From Pseudomonadota bacterium (GTDB taxonomy: Bacteria > Chloroflexota > UBA5177): 64,000 nt of DNA. The notes beneath the pieces are model-generated. The model was given only the letters and a program-made list of their open reading frames with translations. It was not told the origin of the DNA and did no database searches. Numbering within the stretch: the first letter of the stretch is position 1; every line of letters begins with the position of its first letter. Shown here piece after piece: positions 22,885-31,775 of the stretch. The translations under genes and the position numbers were made by a program. Location: assembly GCA_021324655.1 (NCBI GenBank), contig JAJPIP010000035.1, positions 1 through 64,000 of the forward strand, read 5' to 3'.

Positions 22885-22913
22885 TTGACGTTTACCCATA
22901 CTCCTGCTACGGT
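22885..22913 (+). promoter_or_regulatory. Consensus sigma70-type promoter with leaderless start
   Basis: TTGACG (22885-22890), a 17-bp spacer, then TACGGT (22908-22913), followed 7 nt later by GTG 22921. Best -35/-10 pair seen in the window. Confidence 0.75.
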
Positions 22914-22920
22914 GCACGAC

Positions 22921-23268
22921 GTGATTGATATCGGTGCCGTGTGCGATCGGATGGCGCACAAGATCTATGACCAGCCCCTCAATCGCGCCCAGCTGGCCGA
23001 TGTGGCCACCGTGCTCCTCTTTGTCTGCCGAACCCTGCGCCACGACCTGAGTGATGATTCCTTCGGCCGCCTGGGTTGGCCGGATGCACGTCGCATGCTG
23101 GGACGTGTCGTGGCCTGCGAGCAGCGGCTCTTACATCTCGGGCGGCACTGGCAGACGTCCTCCGAGCCGGCCCTCGTGCGGACGGTCGATGACGTCATGC
23201 ACAAACTGGTCTCGGTGCTGGCCGTGCTGGAAGAGGGACAGACGCACGGCCATGACCGGGACGAGTAG
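22921..23268 (+). CDS. Small helical protein of unknown function
   Basis: The promoter places transcription start at the GTG at 22921, so the track ATG (22885) lies inside the -35 box and cannot be used. 115 residues, mostly helical: VIDIGAVCDRMAHKIYDQPLNRAQLADVATVLLFVCRTLRHDLSDDSFGRLGWPDARRMLGRVVACEQRLL. No membrane segment or signal peptide. No family was recognised. It is a single-gene transcript ended by a hairpin at 23314. Confidence 0.75.
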   Translation: MIDIGAVCDRMAHKIYDQPLNRAQLADVATVLLFVCRTLRHDLSDDSFGRLGWPDARRMLGRVVACEQRLLHLGRHWQTSSEPALVRTVDDVMHKLVSVLAVLEEGQTHGHDRDE

Positions 23269-23313
23269 GACGGCGCTCCGGCGCGGATCGCCGCCCTCGG
23301 GGCGACGTGAGAA

Positions 23314-23343
23314 ATGCCGCTGTCGGTTGACCGGCAGCGGCAT
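23314..23343 (+). terminator. Hairpin terminator after 22921-23268
   Basis: ATGCCGCTGTCGGT pairs with ACCGGCAGCGGCAT with one G-T wobble; a TTTTT run follows 13 nt later. Probably a terminator, though the U-tract is distant. Confidence 0.55.
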
Positions 23344-23511
23344 GATTCCCGGGAAGGTTTTTGCGTGCTGAGCCCTCCCTATTCAGTTGTCGCTACTTCT
23401 AGTGCAGGATCCGGTCCAGGCTTGGCTGCGGACAGGCAAGCCCTCGTCCCCTTTCACTATGTCCCGATGCGGGGATAGGGGCATCAGGGAAATTACTGAG
23501 ATGATCGTCCA

Positions 23512-24525
23512 TCACCCCTTCTTCCCCTTTTTCTTGCGCTTCTTCTTTTTCCCCTGCAGGACGGGGACGATGCCGTGCTCGAAAATCGCGCCGTCGTAGG
23601 TTTTCGGCACCAACACGTTGAGTCCGTGGGGGACGGCGGAGAAGGCATAGCTGATCGGCCCGTCCTTATCCAGGTCAAGAACGCTACCGTCCAACTGAAG
23701 GGGCAGGGGTGAATCGGCCTGCACGGTGATCCTCGCGGCCCGATAGCACTCTGACGAGGCCTCGCTGGGCTGTCTGTGAATCACCAGCGAGGTGAGCTGA
23801 CGCACGGTGCTCAGGACACCGTCCGTGGTGAAGATGCACAGATCGAGCAGGCCATCGTCGACGTAGGCGTTCCGGGTGATCTCGGTGAAGCCGCCATAGT
23901 CCCGGGTATTGCCGACGACGATCTCGGAGACGGCACCATCCCATCGCACGCCATCCATGTTGATCTGAACCGGGACGGTCTGCAGTGCCGGCAGCGCCTC
24001 CGCCGCGGCGACACCGACGGCCAGCGGGCCGATCCGGTTCTTCAGTCCGCGCGAGGTATGCTGCATGACCGTTCCATCGGCCCCCAATCCCGCCATCATC
24101 AGGAAATGGTGGGTATGCTTCCCGTCGATCTCCACCTTGCCCAGATCCACCCGGACGCGCTCCGACACCATAAGCTGCATGGCTGCCACCCGCGAGCGCT
24201 GAGAGATCCCGATCTGCTTCGACCACACGTTCTCGGTGCCGCCTGGAATCGTACCGACCGCGACGTCACTCCCGGCCAGCGCGTCCACGATCTCGTTGAG
24301 CGTCCCGTCGCCTCCGCAGTTGACGATCGGATCGAACCCGTCCTTCACCGCCGTGCGGGCGAGACGGGCGGCATCGCCCTTCTCGTGTTTCTCGCGGACC
24401 TCGACCTCCCAGCCCTGGGCCGTCAGGATCGGCAGCGCCTCCTCCAGGTTGAACGTGTCGTCCTTCGAGCGCGCGTTGACGATCAGGCAGGTGCGGATCT
24501 GCCGGTCCTTCTTCTTGCCTCCCAC
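23512..24525 (-). CDS. Diacylglycerol/lipid kinase-family protein (DAGK catalytic domain)
   Basis: 337 residues. Nucleotide-binding motif VNCGGDGTLNEIVDALAGSDVAVGTIPGGTENVWSKQIGI matches the YegS/DgkB family (GGDGTxxE, then the P-G-GTxN loop). The C-terminal half (VQINMDGVRWDGAVSEIVVGNTRDYGGF.....DDGLLDLCIFT) is the usual beta-sandwich. The last residues are strongly basic (GKKKKRKKKGKKG), probably for membrane-surface binding. It phosphorylates a lipid such as diacylglycerol or a sphingoid base. The start lies 2 bp past the stop of the PAP2 gene, suggesting paired lipid kinase and phosphatase. Confidence 0.9.
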   Translation of the reverse strand: MGGKKKDRQIRTCLIVNARSKDDTFNLEEALPILTAQGWEVEVREKHEKGDAARLARTAVKDGFDPIVNCGGDGTLNEIVDALAGSDVAVGTIPGGTENVWSKQIGISQRSRVAAMQLMVSERVRVDLGKVEIDGKHTHHFLMMAGLGADGTVMQHTSRGLKNRIGPLAVGVAAAEALPALQTVPVQINMDGVRWDGAVSEIVVGNTRDYGGFTEITRNAYVDDGLLDLCIFTTDGVLSTVRQLTSLVIHRQPSEASSECYRAARITVQADSPLPLQLDGSVLDLDKDGPISYAFSAVPHGLNVLVPKTYDGAIFEHGIVPVLQGKKKKRKKKGKKG

Positions 24526-24527
24526 GG

Positions 24528-25259
24528 CTACCGCTCATCCCGCGCCAGCAGGCGCGGCCAACGAGCGCGCGCCCAGAGATAGAGGTGAGCGAACAGCACC
24601 AACCAGAACGCCCCGTCCAGGGCGCCGCCGAGAGTATCACTCGGCCAGTGCTCGCCCTCCACGATCCGTGACAGGGGCATGAGCACGATGAGCGCGATCA
24701 AGACGATGCGAATCGCCCAGACCAGGGCGGGGTGGACGGCCCGGCGCACTTGAAATGTGAGGAAGAGAAACAGTCCGAAAACCGCCGTGGCATACGCGAC
24801 GTGTCCCGAGGGGAAGCTGTAGGACGATGTGATGTGCTGCAGAGGGTGCACACCGTAGCCCCATGGGCGTGGCCGATGATCCCACGCGCTCAAGAGATAC
24901 GTGGACACCGACTCCGCGGCCGCGGCGATCGGAATCACGATGGCATCGAGCCAGCGCCGGAGCAGCAGGAAGATGCCGATGATGAGCGCCAGCGTTATCA
25001 CGCTTGGGGTCGGCCAGTTGAGCGTGCTGATGCCCTCGAGCCCGGCCGTCAATAGGCCCTTGTGCAGGAGGGCATGCTGTACGTCGACCTCCATACCTAC
25101 ATCGCCAGGGAGCGGACCGGGATGCCCGCGGACGATCATTGACAGAGCCGCGAGAAGCGCGAGCAGCACGATCTCGAGGCCCAGGAACACAAACAGCGCC
25201 GGCCCTTGATGGCGGCTGGTGACGGTTACCTCCCCACGCCGGCTTGCCGGTGCGCTCAA
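24528..25259 (-). CDS. PAP2-family membrane phosphatase
   Basis: AAGGAG 8 nt before a TTG at 25259 sets the start (MSAPASRRGEVTVTSRHQGPALFVFLG), giving 243 residues with about six membrane helices. The three phosphatase motifs are visible: SAWDHRPRPWG, SYSFPSGHVAY (catalytic His in PSGH) and LSRIVEGEHWPSDTLGG. It removes phosphate from a lipid phosphate (phosphatidate, undecaprenyl-PP or similar) on the outer face of the membrane. Co-transcribed with the lipid-kinase-like gene. Confidence 0.9.
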   Translation of the reverse strand: MSAPASRRGEVTVTSRHQGPALFVFLGLEIVLLALLAALSMIVRGHPGPLPGDVGMEVDVQHALLHKGLLTAGLEGISTLNWPTPSVITLALIIGIFLLLRRWLDAIVIPIAAAAESVSTYLLSAWDHRPRPWGYGVHPLQHITSSYSFPSGHVAYATAVFGLFLFLTFQVRRAVHPALVWAIRIVLIALIVLMPLSRIVEGEHWPSDTLGGALDGAFWLVLFAHLYLWARARWPRLLARDER

Positions 25260-25454
25260 TCCTTTCGCTCCTTCTCGAGTTGATGAAAGTCGTGCTTCTG
25301 TGCAACTCCTGCTGGTGACCTTTCTGCCGGCAGGAAGAGGGCCAAGCAGGGCAGCGAAGCACCGGGTCGTCACCGGAGCAGATGTCGACCGGTTTCCGGC
25401 TTGATGTCCGGCACACGGATCTGAATGTGAGGAGGGAGGGAGGGATACCGTCCG

Positions 25455-26720
25455 CTACGACACGGCCCCTTGCACACACGTGGCAGCACGATCCCGCAAC
25501 AACGTGCGCTCGCGAGCATTTTGGGTGAGGGCGGCCGCCCGCTCGAACTCGTCGCGCGCCTCATCCAGACGCCCAAGCTTCACCAGGAGGTCGCCACGCA
25601 CGCTCGGCAGGAGATGATACGCTCCCAGCGCCGGCACGGTCATCAGCTCGTCGACGATCTCCAGGGCCGCTGCCGGACCGAATGCCATCCCTATTGCGAC
25701 CGCACGGTTCAGCTCGATAACGGGGGACGGAGCGATCTGAGCCAGCGCGTCGTAGAGCGCGACGATCCGCTCCCAGTCGGTCTCCTCCGGTGTCCATGCT
25801 TGTGCGTGACAGGCGGCAATGGCGGCCTGAAGAGTATATGGACCGGGTGGGGAGCCAAGCTCCGTCGCACGCCGGAGTGCGTCTAGACCGCGCTGGATGA
25901 GGAGACGGTCCCAGCGCGAGCGGTCCTGATCGAGCAGCAGGATCGGCTCTCCCGTCGGACCCACCCGCGCCCGCAGGCGCGACGCCTGGATCTCCATCAG
26001 CGCAACCAGGCCGTGGACCTCAGGTTCTTCCGGTATCAGTCCAGCCAGGATCCGGCCAAGCCGGAGCGCATCCTCGCAGAGCGCGGGCCGGATCCAATCC
26101 TTGCCGGTGGTCGCGCTGTAGCCCTCATTGAAGATGAGATAGATCACCTCCAGCACCGACGCCAGGCGAGCGGGCAGTTCGGCCGTGCTCGGCACCTCAA
26201 AGGGGACATGCGCCTCCGCGAGGGCCCGCTTGGCCCGGACGATGCGCTGGGCAACGGTCGCAGTCGGGGTGAGAAAGGCGCGGGCGATCTCCTCCGTCGT
26301 CAGGCCTCCGAGCAAACGGAGCGTGAGGGCGACCTTCGCCTCACGAGACAACACCGGATGGCAGGCGATGAAGACCAGCCGCAGCAGATCATCGCCGATA
26401 TGGTCGTCGATCGCGTCGATGTCCGGCACACCGGGCGCTTCCTGCATCTCCAGTCCGCGCCCCAGTTCCTCGACCTTCTGCCGGAATCGCTCGTTCCGGC
26501 GGAACAGGTCGATCGCCCGATGCTTCGCGGTGGTCATGAGCCAGGCGCCCGGTTTCTCCGGGACACCTGGCTCCGGCCATTGCTCCAGCGCGGCGACGAG
26601 CGCATCCTGCGCAAGCTCCTCGGCGAGATCCACGTCGCGCACGATCCGGACGAGCCCCGCGATGAGCCGCGGCGCCTCTATCCGCCAGACGGCCTCGATC
26701 GCGTTGTGGGTTTCCGACAC
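25455..26720 (-). CDS. ECF RNA polymerase sigma factor, ECF42-like with C-terminal TPR-type extension
   Basis: 421 residues. Sigma region 2 at the start (PRLIAGLVRIVRDVDLAEELAQDALVAALEQWPEPGVPEKPGAWLMTTAKHRAIDLFRR) and region 4 near residue 130 (LLGGLTTEEIARAFLTPTATVAQRIVRAKRAL). The long C-terminal half (ASVLEVIYLIFNEGYSATTG..., then helical repeats ending LDEARDEFERAAALTQN) is the extension typical of ECF42 sigma factors. These lack a classic anti-sigma and are encoded beside DGPF proteins, as here: the GTG start overlaps the TAG of the DGPF gene by one base. Confidence 0.92.
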   Translation of the reverse strand: MSETHNAIEAVWRIEAPRLIAGLVRIVRDVDLAEELAQDALVAALEQWPEPGVPEKPGAWLMTTAKHRAIDLFRRNERFRQKVEELGRGLEMQEAPGVPDIDAIDDHIGDDLLRLVFIACHPVLSREAKVALTLRLLGGLTTEEIARAFLTPTATVAQRIVRAKRALAEAHVPFEVPSTAELPARLASVLEVIYLIFNEGYSATTGKDWIRPALCEDALRLGRILAGLIPEEPEVHGLVALMEIQASRLRARVGPTGEPILLLDQDRSRWDRLLIQRGLDALRRATELGSPPGPYTLQAAIAACHAQAWTPEETDWERIVALYDALAQIAPSPVIELNRAVAIGMAFGPAAALEIVDELMTVPALGAYHLLPSVRGDLLVKLGRLDEARDEFERAAALTQNARERTLLRDRAATCVQGAVS

Positions 26721-27136
26721 TACTGCTGTGCCTCGACTTGCGCGCGCAGATGCTGCTCCTGCTCCAGGATCTCGGGCGGCAGCGCCTCGGCCAGATCTTC
26801 CGCCTCATAGATCGGGCGTATCTCGACCTCACCTCCCTGGAAGGGGATGCGCTTCGCCCACTCGATCGCCTCGTCCTTGGATCGCACTTGCCACAGCCAG
26901 AATCCCGCGACCAGCTCCTTGGCCTCCGTGAAGGGCCCATCAATCACGGTCCGGTCCTTACCGGAGTACGCGATGCGGACGCCCTTCGAGCTGGGCTGGA
27001 GGCCATCGGCCGCAAGTAGCATGCCCGCCTTCACCAGTTCTTCGTTGAATCTCCCCATCTCCTCAAACTCCTCGGGAGACGGCAGAACGCCTACTTCCGA
27101 CTCCTCGTTGCCTTTGACCATCACCATAACTCGCAT
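26720..27136 (-). CDS. DGPF (YCII-like) domain protein
   Basis: ATG at 27136 lies 8 nt after AAGGAG, giving 138 residues: MRVMVMVKGNEESEVGVLPSPEEFEEMGRFNEELVKAG. The name-giving motif is RTVIDGPFTEAKELVAGFWLWQVRSKDEAIEWAKRIPF. The fold is a ferredoxin-like barrel related to YCII. DGPF proteins occur with ECF42 sigma factors and are thought to take part in their regulation or be their main target; the mechanism is not settled. First gene of the pair. Confidence 0.92.
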   Translation of the reverse strand: MRVMVMVKGNEESEVGVLPSPEEFEEMGRFNEELVKAGMLLAADGLQPSSKGVRIAYSGKDRTVIDGPFTEAKELVAGFWLWQVRSKDEAIEWAKRIPFQGGEVEIRPIYEAEDLAEALPPEILEQEQHLRAQVEAQQ

Positions 27137-27455
27137 TGTCGTCACTCCTTGGAGAGTAATGTTGGATCTGGAGCGGATTTTCGGGCCGTCTGGATTGCCC
27201 GAACTCTCGCTCTATCAATACGTCGAACAAGTGGCGCGGAAATCGACATGCCCCGGATTCTCTCTTGAAGTTCGTGTCTCTGCCCAACGTGCCGGCCCCT
27301 GTCGACGGGAGACGGCTTCCTGTGCATCAGCTCCTTCTGCCGGGTCGAACCGCAAGCGCGCCATGGAGACGCGCGCTGTGTCGCGACGCGCGTCCTCGTG
27401 TCGCTCCTGAGCGTACCGGTTAGATGCGCGACGGAGCAGAGGTTTCGAGCGGTGC
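27137..27455. other. Intergenic region without a recognisable gene
   Basis: Between the divergent DGPF and NUDIX genes. Contains an Arg/Cys-rich shadow reading frame but no start with ribosome site, no hairpin with U-tract and no known RNA motif. Promoters for both flanking genes must lie here. Confidence 0.5.
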
Positions 27456-27461
27456 TAGCAT
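27456..27461 (+). promoter_or_regulatory. -10 box (TAGCAT) of NUDIX gene
   Basis: TAGCAT 8 nt before ATG 27470; leaderless pattern, no clear -35. Confidence 0.4.
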
Positions 27462-27469
27462 CTGGCGCT

Positions 27470-27961
27470 ATGGCCCCAGCCCATCCCAATACCCGTCCGG
27501 GTATCGATTACATCGGCGTCTCGGTGGGCGCTCTTCTGGTCAACGATGACGGCGCGGTCTTTCTCTCCCGCCGCGGTCGGCAGGCAAGCAACGAGCGCGG
27601 CTGCTGGGAGACGCCGGGCGGCAAGGTCGGCTTTGGTGAGACCCTGGAAGACGCCGTGCGGCGCGAGATGCGTGAGGAGTACGGCATCGACATCGAGATC
27701 GTGGCGCAGTTTCCGGCCGAGGATCACCTGCTGCCGGAGGAGGGGCAGCACTGGGTGGCCACCACCTTCCTGGCCCGCCTGGCTCCCGGCTCCGAGCCGC
27801 GCATCCTGGAACCCGATAAGTGCGACGGCATCGGCTGGTTCCCGCTGGATGCGCTCCCCTCGCCGCTCTCCGCCATCACCCAGCGTGATCTGGTGGCGTA
27901 TCGGACATGTGTTGCGCGACAATGTATTGGAGGGATCGACGCCCAGGAGGGGATGTCGTGA
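27470..27961 (+). CDS. NUDIX hydrolase
   Basis: ATG at 27470, after a TAGCAT box, gives 163 residues (MAPAHPNTRPGIDYIGVSVGALLVNDDGAVFLSRRG). The Nudix box is intact: GGKVGFGETLEDAVRREMREEYGI, matching Gx5Ex7REUxEExGU, which binds the divalent metal. It hydrolyses a nucleoside diphosphate linked to another group; the CWETPGGKV and LARLAPGSEPRILEPDKCDGIGWF context resembles MutT-like house-cleaning enzymes. The TGA overlaps the GTG of the propeller gene (GTGA). Confidence 0.92.
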   Translation: MAPAHPNTRPGIDYIGVSVGALLVNDDGAVFLSRRGRQASNERGCWETPGGKVGFGETLEDAVRREMREEYGIDIEIVAQFPAEDHLLPEEGQHWVATTFLARLAPGSEPRILEPDKCDGIGWFPLDALPSPLSAITQRDLVAYRTCVARQCIGGIDAQEGMS

Positions 27962-29283
27962 ATTTGGTCTCTCGGGTGGGCATGCAGTACCGCACGCTGC
28001 TGGTTCTGCTCCTCCTGGTACTTTCGCTTCCGCTGCAGGCAATTGGCCGACCGGACACGGCGGTCGCGTCTGGTCCGATAACGAATCCGGTGTTTCGGAT
28101 CCTCACTCGAACTCCCGTCGGGCTGGTGTATGTCGATGCGGGAACCGGCGACCTGTACGCCGTCACGGCCCGTGGCGTCATTGCCATTGATGCCCAGGGC
28201 CAGGTGCGCCAGGTCTATACGTCCGTCCCCAGCGAGTACATCTGCGGGCTTGCCATCGACGGGACGAACCACCACATGCTGCTCAGCACGGTGATCTTCG
28301 ATTCGTCGATCATGCCGTCACCTGCACCCCTGCCACTGGCAACCAGCATGGCCAGGGTCATCGACGCGGCGTCCGGTCAGATCCTCAACTCCTTGACGAT
28401 CTTCCGCGGCCAGACGGTCTGTAACCCTGCGGGGCGGTCTTTCGTCGCAATCGACCCCGACAACGGCCACGGGTTCGTATCGGATTACGCGAGCGGACAA
28501 TCGGCCATGATCGATGTGGGTTCGGGAGCGTTGCTGCACCGGTTTCAGATGGATCTTCCCTGGGTTTTTCCCCCAATCGTTAATAATGCTCTCCCGTGGG
28601 TCGTCGACTCGCAGCGTCACCGGCTGGTGGTCTCGACGGTGCATCGGTGCACATCATCGTGCTCCAGTTGGCCACACATCATCACCATCGACACGAATAG
28701 TGGACAGCTCATACGCTCCACGCCATCGCGGAGCGCACCCATAAGCGTTCTGGCGCTGGACGACGCGACGGGCCGGGTGTACTTCCTGCCGGAAGCCCTC
28801 GCTCCCGGCGATGTGTTCGCCCTCGACGATAGTTCGGGAAAAATCGCCGCACACGTGCACGTCACCCGCATGTACGGCGATGGTAATGTGACCGGAAACG
28901 TGACCGTCGACTCGAGCACTCACCATGTGTACCTGTACATCGGAGGGACGGCCCTTGCCGGCGCGTCGGGCTCCGGGAATGGCCCTGCTCACCTTATCGT
29001 TATGAATGGACGGGCCACCCGTGTGCTGCGTCGGCTCCGGATGCCAAACCCGCGGCACGATTACAGCGCGGGTGCGACGTTAGTCGATGCCGGTACCGGC
29101 CGGCTCTTCGTCCTGGTCGGCGCCCACTTCCTCGTGCTGGATCCCTCGACTCTTCGCCTTCTCCAGACCATCTCGTTAGCACCGCTCTTCCACGGGACAT
29201 ACATCGGCATCGATCTCGATACCATGACCCACCGCCTTCTCGCGTTCGGCCCGAGCGGCATCGTCGCGCTGAATGAGGGATAG
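27958..29283 (+). CDS. Secreted beta-propeller protein (YVTN/WD40-like)
   Basis: GTG at 27958 has CAGGAGGGG upstream and overlaps the NUDIX stop; 441 residues. Signal peptide LLVLLLLVLSLPLQAIGRPDTAVA. The mature part has repeated blade-like segments: LVYVDAGTGDLYAVTARGVIAID, FVAIDPDNGHGFVSDYASGQSAMIDVGSG, VLALDDATGRVYFLPE, VTVDSSTHHVYLYIGG, LVDAGTGRLFVLVG, about six to seven blades. Such proteins act outside the cell as scaffolds or binding proteins; no catalytic residues recognised. Confidence 0.8.
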   Translation: MNLVSRVGMQYRTLLVLLLLVLSLPLQAIGRPDTAVASGPITNPVFRILTRTPVGLVYVDAGTGDLYAVTARGVIAIDAQGQVRQVYTSVPSEYICGLAIDGTNHHMLLSTVIFDSSIMPSPAPLPLATSMARVIDAASGQILNSLTIFRGQTVCNPAGRSFVAIDPDNGHGFVSDYASGQSAMIDVGSGALLHRFQMDLPWVFPPIVNNALPWVVDSQRHRLVVSTVHRCTSSCSSWPHIITIDTNSGQLIRSTPSRSAPISVLALDDATGRVYFLPEALAPGDVFALDDSSGKIAAHVHVTRMYGDGNVTGNVTVDSSTHHVYLYIGGTALAGASGSGNGPAHLIVMNGRATRVLRRLRMPNPRHDYSAGATLVDAGTGRLFVLVGAHFLVLDPSTLRLLQTISLAPLFHGTYIGIDLDTMTHRLLAFGPSGIVALNEG

Positions 29284-29427
29284 GGGAATGTACACGCGGA
29301 TCCGGAATGAGAGAGGAGACCGGCGTGGAGCGCCAGGTGCCGGCCCAGGAAGTCGGTTGGTCCCCAGCATCTCGGCAACCGTCTGTCAGGAAGCCCCATC
29401 GTCTATCACAGGCATCGAGCGGGGAGC

Positions 29428-30327
29428 GTGACGGGGTCCTCGACGCCTGACGATGATGCGCTCCGCGAACTGGCAGTCCGGCTGCTCGCCTCGCCGTATC
29501 CGGATACAGTCGGTCCAGTGGATATCGAGGAGACATCGGTCCTAGTTGGACGCCTTCCGCCGGACCTACCCGTCGAGATCCCCCTGCTGCCGGACGCTCA
29601 GGTTGTCGGCAGCTTCACGCGTCCCCACCAGTGGACCATGGTGCTCGAGGTCGGGCAACCGGCTCAGTCAGTTCTGGACTTCTACCAGGCACGTCTCAGG
29701 GCGGCCGGCTGGAAGGATCTGTCCTTCGCCTCCCCCAGCGGAGGTTTCGTCAACGTCTCTTCTCCGGAGGAGAGCCCTCACACGTTCGTGGATGACGACG
29801 CCAACGCCCACCTCTCACTTGATCTGACCAGCAAAGCGGCGAGTGAGACGGAGATCCTCCTTGACCTCACTGTCGATCCGGAGGTCGTGCGCCGCTTCCA
29901 GACGTCTGGTCGCGATCTACTGCCCAGCCGACGCGTGAGGTTCGGGCCCATTCCCGATCTTCATCCGCCGTCTGGTGCCTTCCAGCAAGGTGGGAGCGGC
30001 GAAGCCGGCCCGACGAGTGCGAGGTCCACAGCGGAGTTGTGGACCGAGACTTCACTCGCAGCCATACTGGCCCACTATGGCCCTCAGATCGAAGCCGCAG
30101 GTTGGAGCAAGCGTGATGAGGATGTCGCCGACAAGGCGGCGTGGTCCACCTGGAGACGTCACGGTCCCACGGAGCCGGAGCAGGCGCTTTTCTATGCGGT
30201 GCGGCTCCCTGACGCGGCGGATCACTACCTACTCACGATTGAGCTCGGACTGGCGCGCCTGCCGCGAGAGGACGAGCGTTGGGGCGGCGCGAGTTGGGGC
30301 ACCATCTCGTTCCAGACTGACGGATGA
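29428..30327 (+). CDS. Hypothetical protein with repeated 'FY..xL..AGW' modules, paralog 1
   Basis: 299 residues. Start GTG 29428 (MTGSSTPDDDALRELAVRLL) is taken from the track; GGGGAG directly precedes it, so the exact start is unsure. LPPDLPVEIPLLPDAQVVGSF...VLEVGQPAQSVLDFYQARLRAAGWKD is followed by a second, weaker copy (SLAAILAHYGPQIEAAGWSKRDEDVADKAAWSTWRRHG). No signal peptide or membrane helix. The same design is in the next gene, which it overlaps by ATGA. Function unknown. Confidence 0.75.
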   Translation: MTGSSTPDDDALRELAVRLLASPYPDTVGPVDIEETSVLVGRLPPDLPVEIPLLPDAQVVGSFTRPHQWTMVLEVGQPAQSVLDFYQARLRAAGWKDLSFASPSGGFVNVSSPEESPHTFVDDDANAHLSLDLTSKAASETEILLDLTVDPEVVRRFQTSGRDLLPSRRVRFGPIPDLHPPSGAFQQGGSGEAGPTSARSTAELWTETSLAAILAHYGPQIEAAGWSKRDEDVADKAAWSTWRRHGPTEPEQALFYAVRLPDAADHYLLTIELGLARLPREDERWGGASWGTISFQTDG

Positions 30328-31217
30328 CCGACAATGATCCCCTCGCCGATACTGTGCTTCGACTCCTCGCCGCACGACAGGGGCGCCCAGCGGAGCGGCC
30401 GCGGTTGCTTCCGCAGTCCTTGCCTCCGGATCTGCCGTTCGATCTCCCGGTGCCGCCTGAGACGCGACTGGTGGGTAGCCTGGCGTCGGCTAACGGCGGG
30501 ACCGTCATTCTGGACACGAGTATGGAGCCGCGCGCCATCATGCTGTGGTATCGCGACGCCCTGGCCCACAGTGGGTGGAAGAGCTACTCGATGGAGGACC
30601 GTATCGGTGAGGGAGTGGACAAATCTGAGCAGGTCAGCGTTCGTCGAACCTTCTGGCACCCGCGGAAGCGTTACTCGGCCGCATTGCATGCACGGCGCAG
30701 TGACGCCGGGCGGGCCGACGTCGAGCTGACGGTAGATACGAGTGGTCGATCAGCCGAGAATGTGCAGCGGGCCGAACGCTGGAGACGGATTCACCGGGGC
30801 CATGTGGGCAACGGGCGCCTCGGCGTCATTCGGGCCATTGTCAGTGAACTTCGGGTCTGGTGGGAGAATCCGCTCTCCGGTATCAGGGCGCCGATAAGAA
30901 GCCAGTATCGGGAGGAAGGTGGTGGGAGCTCGAGCTCCGGGTACTACCACCGGCACGCAGAGCTGCGGACGTCTCTGGACATCACTGGGCTAGCGCGCCA
31001 CTACCATCGTCAATGGGCCCGCCGCGGGTGGCGCCTTCTCGATGAGGGGGTAGCCGGTCCAGTAGCGTGGAGCTTCTGGGAGAAGGAGATAGGTGGGAAA
31101 CGCCGGGAGGCCCGCTGGCTCGCCCATCATCTGCCCGACACGCCCGAGCAGTACTCGCTCTCCATGTCGGTCGCTCCCGGCGGGGCTCGATCTGGGGCAT
31201 CCATAGTGTCCAACTAG
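30324..31217 (+). CDS. Hypothetical protein with repeated modules, paralog 2
   Basis: 297 residues; ATG overlaps the previous stop (ATGA). Shares with its neighbour the order DTVLRLLAARQG, SLPPDLPFDLPVPPETRLVGSL, VILDTSMEPRAIMLWYRDALAHSGWKSYS and a second module LDITGLARHYHRQWARRGWRLLDEGVAGPVAWSFWEKE. Sequence identity between the paralogs is modest, so the duplication is old. Each module looks like a strand-helix unit in which a 10-15-residue helix ends in GW. Function unknown, probably a two-protein complex. Confidence 0.75.
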   Translation: MTDNDPLADTVLRLLAARQGRPAERPRLLPQSLPPDLPFDLPVPPETRLVGSLASANGGTVILDTSMEPRAIMLWYRDALAHSGWKSYSMEDRIGEGVDKSEQVSVRRTFWHPRKRYSAALHARRSDAGRADVELTVDTSGRSAENVQRAERWRRIHRGHVGNGRLGVIRAIVSELRVWWENPLSGIRAPIRSQYREEGGGSSSSGYYHRHAELRTSLDITGLARHYHRQWARRGWRLLDEGVAGPVAWSFWEKEIGGKRREARWLAHHLPDTPEQYSLSMSVAPGGARSGASIVSN

Positions 31218-31442
31218 CTGAGCCTAATCGCGAGCGCATATACATCCAACACCCCTGCGGCGCGTCGCGACACCGGGATCAAAAGACAGACGTCACTCCT
31301 CTCACACTTCGAGCCGTGCCTTCGCGATCCGCTCGCGCTCCTCTTCCTCGGCTCCCGGGCGGGCCATCCGTGCGTCTCTGAACCGGCTGTACTCGGGTGT
31401 GTGATGGAAGTCTGGCCGGTCTCTGTGTTGCCTCTGAAGCCT

Positions 31443-31775
31443 TCAGCTCTCCGCGAGTTCTTGATCGACCGCGGCTCGAAGAAGGGGAAGGTCGTGGACT
31501 ATTGCCTGCCAGACCTGGTCGAGGCGGATCTCTGTATATGCGTGAGCCAGTACATTGCGAAAGTCGCTGATCTGCCTCCACTAGATGTCCGGGTGACGGG
31601 CCTTCAGGTCGTTGGAGAGGCGCGCCGCAGCATCGGCCAGAGTCTCCATGCGGCGCAAAACCGCGTCCTGCGTCCGGAGGTCTGTGCGGAAGACCTCCTC
31701 ACCATCCCGCGTGTACAACTCGACCAGGTTGATACTCTCCCGAACGTACGCCAGGTAGACGAGATCACTCCTCAC
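31443..31775 (-). pseudogene. hepT: HepT-like RNase toxin, interrupted by an in-frame amber codon
   Basis: From GTG 31775 the frame reads MRSDLVYLAYVRESINLVELYTRDGEE...TQDAVLRRMETLADAAARLSNDLKARHPDI, then TAG (31581-31583), then continues without shift as WRQISDFRNVLAHAYTEIRLDQVWQAIVHDLPLLRAAVDQELAES to a TGA at 31443. The full frame is the standard 110-residue HepT length, and the piece after the stop holds the RX4HXY active-site motif (RNVLAHAY). Without read-through the toxin lacks its active site. The start overlaps the MntA stop (GTGA). Confidence 0.88.

Noticed and set aside
31279-31581. 100-residue minus ORF after HepT
   Set aside because: No ribosome site, low-complexity Arg/Ser-rich and overlaps the HepT remnant in another frame.
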